Positions 58,401 through 64,000 of a stretch of 64,000 bases of DNA are shown piece after piece. The notes below the pieces were generated by a model. It had not been told where the DNA came from. It saw only the letters and a program-made list of their open reading frames with translations, and ran no database searches. How positions within the stretch are numbered: position 1 is the stretch's first letter; each line of letters starts with the position of its first letter. Location: NCBI GenBank assembly GCA_027604185.1, contig JADGKB010000015.1, positions 62,001 to 126,000 of the forward strand, read 5' to 3'. The position numbers were made by a program, and so were the translations under genes. This DNA is from Boothiomyces macroporosus (lineage: Eukaryota; Chytridiomycota; Chytridiomycetes; Rhizophydiales; Terramycetaceae).

Positions 58401-61400
58401 ATGTTTAGATCGTCAACAAACAGAACAACTTTGTTGAACCCGGTTGGGGCGCCTGATATATTCTTTCGTTTCTTTTCCACTTTCAATTCCATCATTTGCT
58501 GCGTTTGAGCACTGCTTGTTTGTGCAGAAAAGTTCAAAACAACATTAATATACTTGTTTGGCTTCCCAATACGATTAAGTAGGTCTTGCACGATAACGGA
58601 TTTACCAACCCCGGTTTCACCAGAAAACAGAGTGGCATAGCTATTTGTCAATAAGGCTTCCAATAAATAGGCGTATTTTACAGTATCTACTGTTGGTACC
58701 ATCATCTGGAAGTACGGAATATCAGACGAATACTTGAATACAGGAACAATTTCTTCCCAAGGAATGAATCCTCTTTTCAAATCTACAAAGTAGCCAAATA
58801 CAAGATTATTTGTGGGCAAGCTTAATTCATTCAGCGGACAAACATCCAAATAATCCCTGAACCAAGTATCGAACCCTTCTTGACAGCCATCAGCCAAGTT
58901 CCCTCCTATTGACCAAACATAGCAAAATACGAAAATGTTTGCAAACAGTACCTGAAGATCCGCAATCGGCCTTTTAAAGTCGATTTCAGATTTGCTAATG
59001 TAAGTTTGCAGTAATCTGCACAAGCTGACGACCAAGTTCAGGTCTACCGATTTGATGTATTCCTTTCCATACCTTCTAACATATTGCAGCCCTTTGTCTA
59101 CGTATGTGATGAAAAGGTTTAGTAGATAAGCCTTTAGCTCGGAGGTTACTTTTTCTGGTTGTTTCCTTAACCACATTTTGACATACGATTGCCATCCCAA
59201 AATTGCCGGGTCCATGTACACCATCCCGCATCTACTTACAGTTGCCGGAGAGGCAACTGCCAAGTCTCCCACTTCAAAGAGCATATGCATAGAAGGAGAC
59301 ATCTTGATTCTTTCGCCATTGATCAGTGTTAAAAGTTTGTTATCATCCAAAACAGTGTTCATATTTTCGATCCACAAAGCATCTACAGGACCGTCGCAAA
59401 CTGTCCATTTCTCATCTGGGCTATTATCAGTCACTTGTGCCCTAAACATATTTCCGATAAGCCCATCTTTCCACTCCATCGTCGCAAGGTTAAATTCTCC
59501 ATAGAGCTCATTCATTGAAACACACTAAGTTAAACTATTGCTACCTTTGGATTCAAGACCCACGTTTTAACGCGCTCAAAGTCCTTGTTGCCCCGCTCTC
59601 TTAAATTCGTACTAGCAGTTTGTAAGATTTCGTAGCAAGATGTCTTACCACCTCCTGTTGGCCCAACTAACATCACTCCGTGTCTAATTTTCATAGTTTC
59701 TGCCAACTGACATATGCGAGAAACAAACCCTTCGACGATTTCCATTTGCTTTTCGTTCATAACTTCTTTAACTGCTCCAACAAGTGTACCAAAATCTCTT
59801 TCTGGAACAACGACTCCGGGAAATAGATCAGAAAGAATCCCTTTGAATAATCCAATGTCTTCCGAAAGGAATTTGGGCAGATTGGAATCTCTTAGGGATC
59901 GAATCAGGACTACGTCTTCGCTAAGTTCTGGAGCACTTCTTTTTAACGAACCTGCCATGATAAGAACAGATTTCACAGCGCGCATACCAAAGTCATAGTG
60001 ATCTTGCTGTGACAACTGCTCCGAACATAACTTGTACAGGTTTACCACTTTTCCAGCTAAAACCTTTGCATTTTCAAATCCTTCGGAAAAGAGCATAATT
60101 TCCGCAATCAAGCCATAATCTGGAATCATCATAGCGATTGGTCTAAATAACGCCTTTAGATTATCTGGGAGTTCAGTTCTCCCTGCGTAACCTGGATTCA
60201 TGGTAATAAACGCACAACATGTCTCTATCAATCGAATTTCTCGCCCTTCGAATATGAATCTTGTAGCTTTGATATCCTTTGCGTTTTTAATTGTTAGCAG
60301 CTGTTGCGCAATAACTGAGAGCACTTCAATATCGATTCTGTTAAATTCATCAAAGCAGCACCAGGCACCGGATTGTGCCAACCCCGCAAACATTTTCCCC
60401 ATCATTTTGTAATCCATGCCATCAGAGCAATTGAAAACTACACATTGTTTAGCCATAGCCTTTGCAAGGTCTTTAACTGTCTCTGTTTTCCCCGTGCCAG
60501 CAGGACCAACAGGGGAGCCACCAAGGTTGAGCTGCATTGCGCCAGTGAGCGTTAGGTAACATCGGTCGGTGAGAGGAGTTATGACTAATCGAGGAGAACA
60601 ACCTAAATACTCATATCCATATGAAAATACGGATGTTGACATTTTTACGTGGCAAGTGTCAGAATCTACATCCCAGTAGTATCGCTGTTGTTTAGTCCAC
60701 TCAAAGTCTCCTGCAGATGTGACTTTTGCTGAAATAAGGGATTGAATAATATCTCTGTTGTGTACGTCAATAGTAATTAAAGCACCCAAAATGGCTCTTT
60801 GAATTTTTGTCAAATCGCCACGAACTAGCATTGCTAAGCCAGATAGGTTCTATAATTAACCAGATATTACAGTGATAGATTTTTGTTTCAACGCTACCAA
60901 CGCTTTGTTTGGCTCGCTCGTTTTCAACGCTTCTGAAACATCTTTGGACCATATAACTTGATTTCCGGTAACAACTACCTGCCCTACATGCTCTCTAACC
61001 CAGTCTGATCTTTTGGCTTCATCATATTCGGCAAGAGCAATTTTAATGAGTCTGCGAAGAACAGCTACCATACCTTCTTCGACATTGCCAAGCCATCCCT
61101 CTACATTTCCTCTCGCTTTAATGGTTTTCAAAAATTGGACCCTTTCTCCTTCAGGACTGTTCATTCCAACGATATCGATACTCTTTGGATCATTTGATGA
61201 AAACTCCAAGCTTTTGATGGCGTCAAAGCATTTGCTCAAATGCGGTTGGACTGCTTGTGGATTCTTTGTCTGGGACAATATTTCCAAAAGTTCGTCATTA
61301 GATAAAAAGTAAAATCGAGGAAATAATAAACGCTTGCTCTCCAAATAGTCCTCCAAACATTTTTGAATTTGTTCAAGTAAAATATTGTTTTGTTGCATTG

Positions 61401-64000
61401 TTTCTAAAAGACCAGGCATTGTTCCAGCTTTGATTGCATTAGGATTTCTGGACACCTTTCGCATGACATCTTTCCAACTTCTATCCACTTGGGAAAACAT
61501 TCTGGCTTCTTCTGGGAGTTGCCTTTGGATATCAGGAGCAGAAAAGATGCTCTCAAGATAGAGCCAGTTTCTCTGACAGATTAGCCATGCATCCAAAGTT
61601 TCTGCAAACAAACTAAGCATTTTGTCCCAGCGCTCGACTTCAGCCTTGATAGGTCCAATAAATCTCGAGCTCTTTATCGTCGCTATGGTTACCTGACTGT
61701 CTTCAAGTAGAGTTTGAATTTCCTCGACTGTGCCCAAAATAAATACATCCTTGACGTCTCTGTAAGGTGTAACAATGAATTCGGCATCGTTCCATAATTT
61801 GACCACTTTGGTAAGCATTTCATCTAGTGCTGCTTCTGATCCAGCCTGACTTGAAATGTGCCCGATTTCTTCCTTAAAGTCAAAAACCCGGCAATCAATC
61901 AATTGACCCAACGTAAAGTTTTCGTCTCGAATCAGTGGCTTGCCAACTGCATCTTGAATCTTGTCCCAGTGCCTTTGTTTTAGTGCTGGGTTTCTCAAAT
62001 CTACGATAGTGGGGTACATTTTTCTATATTCTTCCACCAATTCCTTCAATTTTGGAACAACCTCATTCGGTGGAAGACCTTTGTCAAGATTGTAGGCAAT
62101 CTTTAAATACATTAGGATTTTGGTATTGATATCATCCGTCACCAGCGTATCAAACGCTTGGGTTTTCCAGCCACTACGGTCAGGTATTACTTACTCTGCG
62201 AGTCTATCCCAATCTTTCAGACTTGACCAAAGCGAATTTTTCAGTTCGACTTCTTTTTTAGTTTCTTCCATTTCAATATCTTCATTGGACTCTTCAGGAG
62301 CAGCATTTTCAGCTTGACCCTCCTCAGAATCGGTAGCCTTTTTGCCACCACTTTTGAATAATCTTCCCCAACTCTCATATTTGGATTTCAGCACCTCGAC
62401 CCTTTCAAGCTGTCTGCGCAAATCCTCCAAGTAAGCTATTACCTCGTCATTGTTTGATGAGCTGTTTAGAACCATTGGGTCTTGGGCGGCATTTCTGATC
62501 TCTGACACTTCAGAAGAGAGATCTGTGAGCAGTTTCTCCAAGTCGCCGGTAAATTTGTTGATATTGTCTTCTTTTGTGTCAACAGCAATTTCAACCGCTT
62601 CTTTTAAGCTTCTAATGGTCGGAGACAAAGTTTGGAACATGGCTAAATCAGTTGGCTGTATGTATATTTTATAGTTTTCTAGCAAGTTGTAGAGCTGGAT
62701 TGTTTCAGCTTCCAAGATGTCAACTGTTTCCAGGCTGTCTTGCACTAAAAGTTAGCGGTCAAATTACCTTTCTCGAGCCACCCCAAGTATTCAACGAACC
62801 CTTCGACGGTCGTAGGATGAGTGTTTAATATCCTGACCCAAGTTTGAATTTCGGTTAGGAGTAACTCGTTCTTGTCTCTCGCAAGTCCTGGTAATAATTT
62901 TGCAACTTCTTCAAAGCACCTCTCTGGACTTGGGACTAAGATTCCCTTCAAAGTGGTCGAATCGATCAATAGATTGTTTATGACGGATTTTGGTGGGATT
63001 GAGGTCATTATCTGCTTTTGATTAGCAAAGTTGCGAAGGGAACTTTCAAAAAAGTCCACCATCGACGACACTACTATTCCATCGGCATTCTTTGATGCTG
63101 TGGCTCCATATTCCAGAATATTGAATGGCTTAGCATTAACATTCTCTTCTGCTCCGGCAGCTTGGAGCTCTAACTCTTTTGCTTGTTTTGCTGCCAAAAT
63201 AATAGAAGCCGCACCTCCTTCGTGGGAATCTGGGGGAGAAGTGGCCAATAAATACGCCAAATCGCCCACTTCCTTTCTTAGAGAGTCTAACCCATTGAAA
63301 TATTCGTTATTTATCCACATCTTCTTCATGTTGTCTAATGTGTTTAGCCATTGCGAGGCATTGGCAAACATACCAACCAAAACACCTCTGATTCTTCCAC
63401 ACAATTCCTTGAAATATCCCCCTTCGAGTACAATTAGACCAACTTGCGGGCCATCACCGTACTCTGGGTCATCCAGCCCGCGCACAGCAGAGTATGATCC
63501 AGCCAAGTTTGATGAGTCCAAAAATGAAATCGTGTTTGTAAGCTGTCCAATTCGTTCAATGGTTGAAAGGTAGATTTTCAAGAGTATGTCCAAAGTAGCC
63601 AGGTAATCAGCTAGCGAGGAAGAAAAGTAGAATCTAGCATTGTCGGCATTTCTCTCCACCATCAACTCTGTTCTAAATAATGGGACAAATTGCTTTGATT
63701 TCTCCCCAGCGCTTTTCCATTTTGCCTCTTCAGGTTTTTTGACCGGTTTGACATCCACATGCGTTTCCATGGATTCATCTGTATCTAAATTTAATCCTTC
63801 TTCTTCAATAACTTCAATTAGTTCGATTTTTTGCATTGTTGCAACCACTATACGACTAAGAATGTCAGAAAATCCGTCAAACCCGCACTCAATTAGCTGG
63901 GATGTCTTCACTTCTTTTCCTACAACGACACCTCCCACCTGAACGCCGGTAAGACTTCCGTCTGCATAGGCTGCATCGCTATTCCTTTCGCCGTTTGTGT
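52423..64000 (-). CDS. DNAH2: Axonemal inner-arm dynein heavy chain, DNAH2 type (5' end beyond window)
   Basis: The frame is open at the right edge, so the first several hundred residues are missing; about 3,800 are present. Eight introns (62745-62767, 62174-62194, 60850-60870, 59525-59544, 53085-53104, 52908-52930, 52661-52680, 52441-52462) are needed. P-loops are AAA1 GPAGTGKTE (near 60500), AAA2 GPTGGGKTS (59670), AAA3 GETGVGKS (58625) and AAA4 GVGGTGKQ (57570). The stalk coiled coils lie about 55900-56900. The C-terminus ([57 protein letters not shown]) fits human DNAH2 better than DNAH1, so this is the I1/f dynein 1-beta class. It drives flagellar beating. Confidence 0.9.

Overview
This window is a gene-dense, AT-rich piece of nuclear DNA from a flagellated eukaryote, most likely an early-diverging zoosporic fungus or close relative (Cryptomycota/Rozella-like, chytrid-like or aphelid-like). 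Fungus-type features are a ThiD-TenA fusion of the THI20 kind, a THI6-type fusion of thiamine-phosphate synthase with hydroxyethylthiazole kinase, and a MRP-L20-like mitoribosomal protein. Flagellar features are the DNAH2-type axonemal dynein heavy chain, CFAP70, a CEP95-like protein and a NIMA-family kinase. I cannot name the species.

About 35 protein genes lie on both strands with almost no space between them. Divergent start codons are 3, 17, 21 and 35 bp apart in four places, and convergent stop codons are 1 to 20 bp apart in several. The one exception is a 2.9-kb AT-rich stretch (35793-38718) where I can support no gene.

The striking property is splicing. Almost every gene is broken into short open frames that rejoin only when a segment of 19-24 nt, most often 20, is removed. 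I placed about 129 such introns. In every gene where I tested it, the spliced length is a multiple of three and family motifs are restored. Most introns begin GTA and end TAAY(N)0-6AG, so the branch site sits nearly on the 3' splice site. A minority have non-standard ends: a GT-TG group (INTS3, NAE1/ULA1, MED14, a coiled-coil gene) and a GG/GA-AG group (NEK kinase, SP-RING ligase, INTS3, DCP1). Several of these are anchored by conserved residues across the junction.

Layout. 1-5.2 kb: CEP95-like protein, APC/C subunit APC7, import-motor subunit PAM16, GTPase GPN2. 5.2-9.85 kb: two tandem ketopantoate-reductase paralogues and an SP-RING SUMO ligase. 9.86-18.4 kb: OLA1, ATG3, CDK9/BUR1-type kinase, GpsA-like glycerol-3-phosphate dehydrogenase, and the head-to-head thiamine pair. 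18.4-26.1 kb: NIMA kinase, CFAP70, a coiled-coil-tailed membrane protein and an AVT-type transporter. 26.2-35.8 kb: Integrator subunit INTS3, two tandem F-box proteins, ribosomal uS17, UNC50, MRP-L20, an unknown protein, and a fatty-acid 2-hydroxylase. 38.7-52.4 kb: a membrane protein, NAE1/ULA1, SAM50, SEC61-beta, phosphomannomutase, MED14, DCP1 and two unknowns. 52.4-64 kb: DNAH2, which runs off the right edge.

Many genes belong to core machines (transcription, ubiquitin-like conjugation, mitochondrial import, secretion, axoneme). Only the thiamine pair and the two tandem duplications look like functional clusters.
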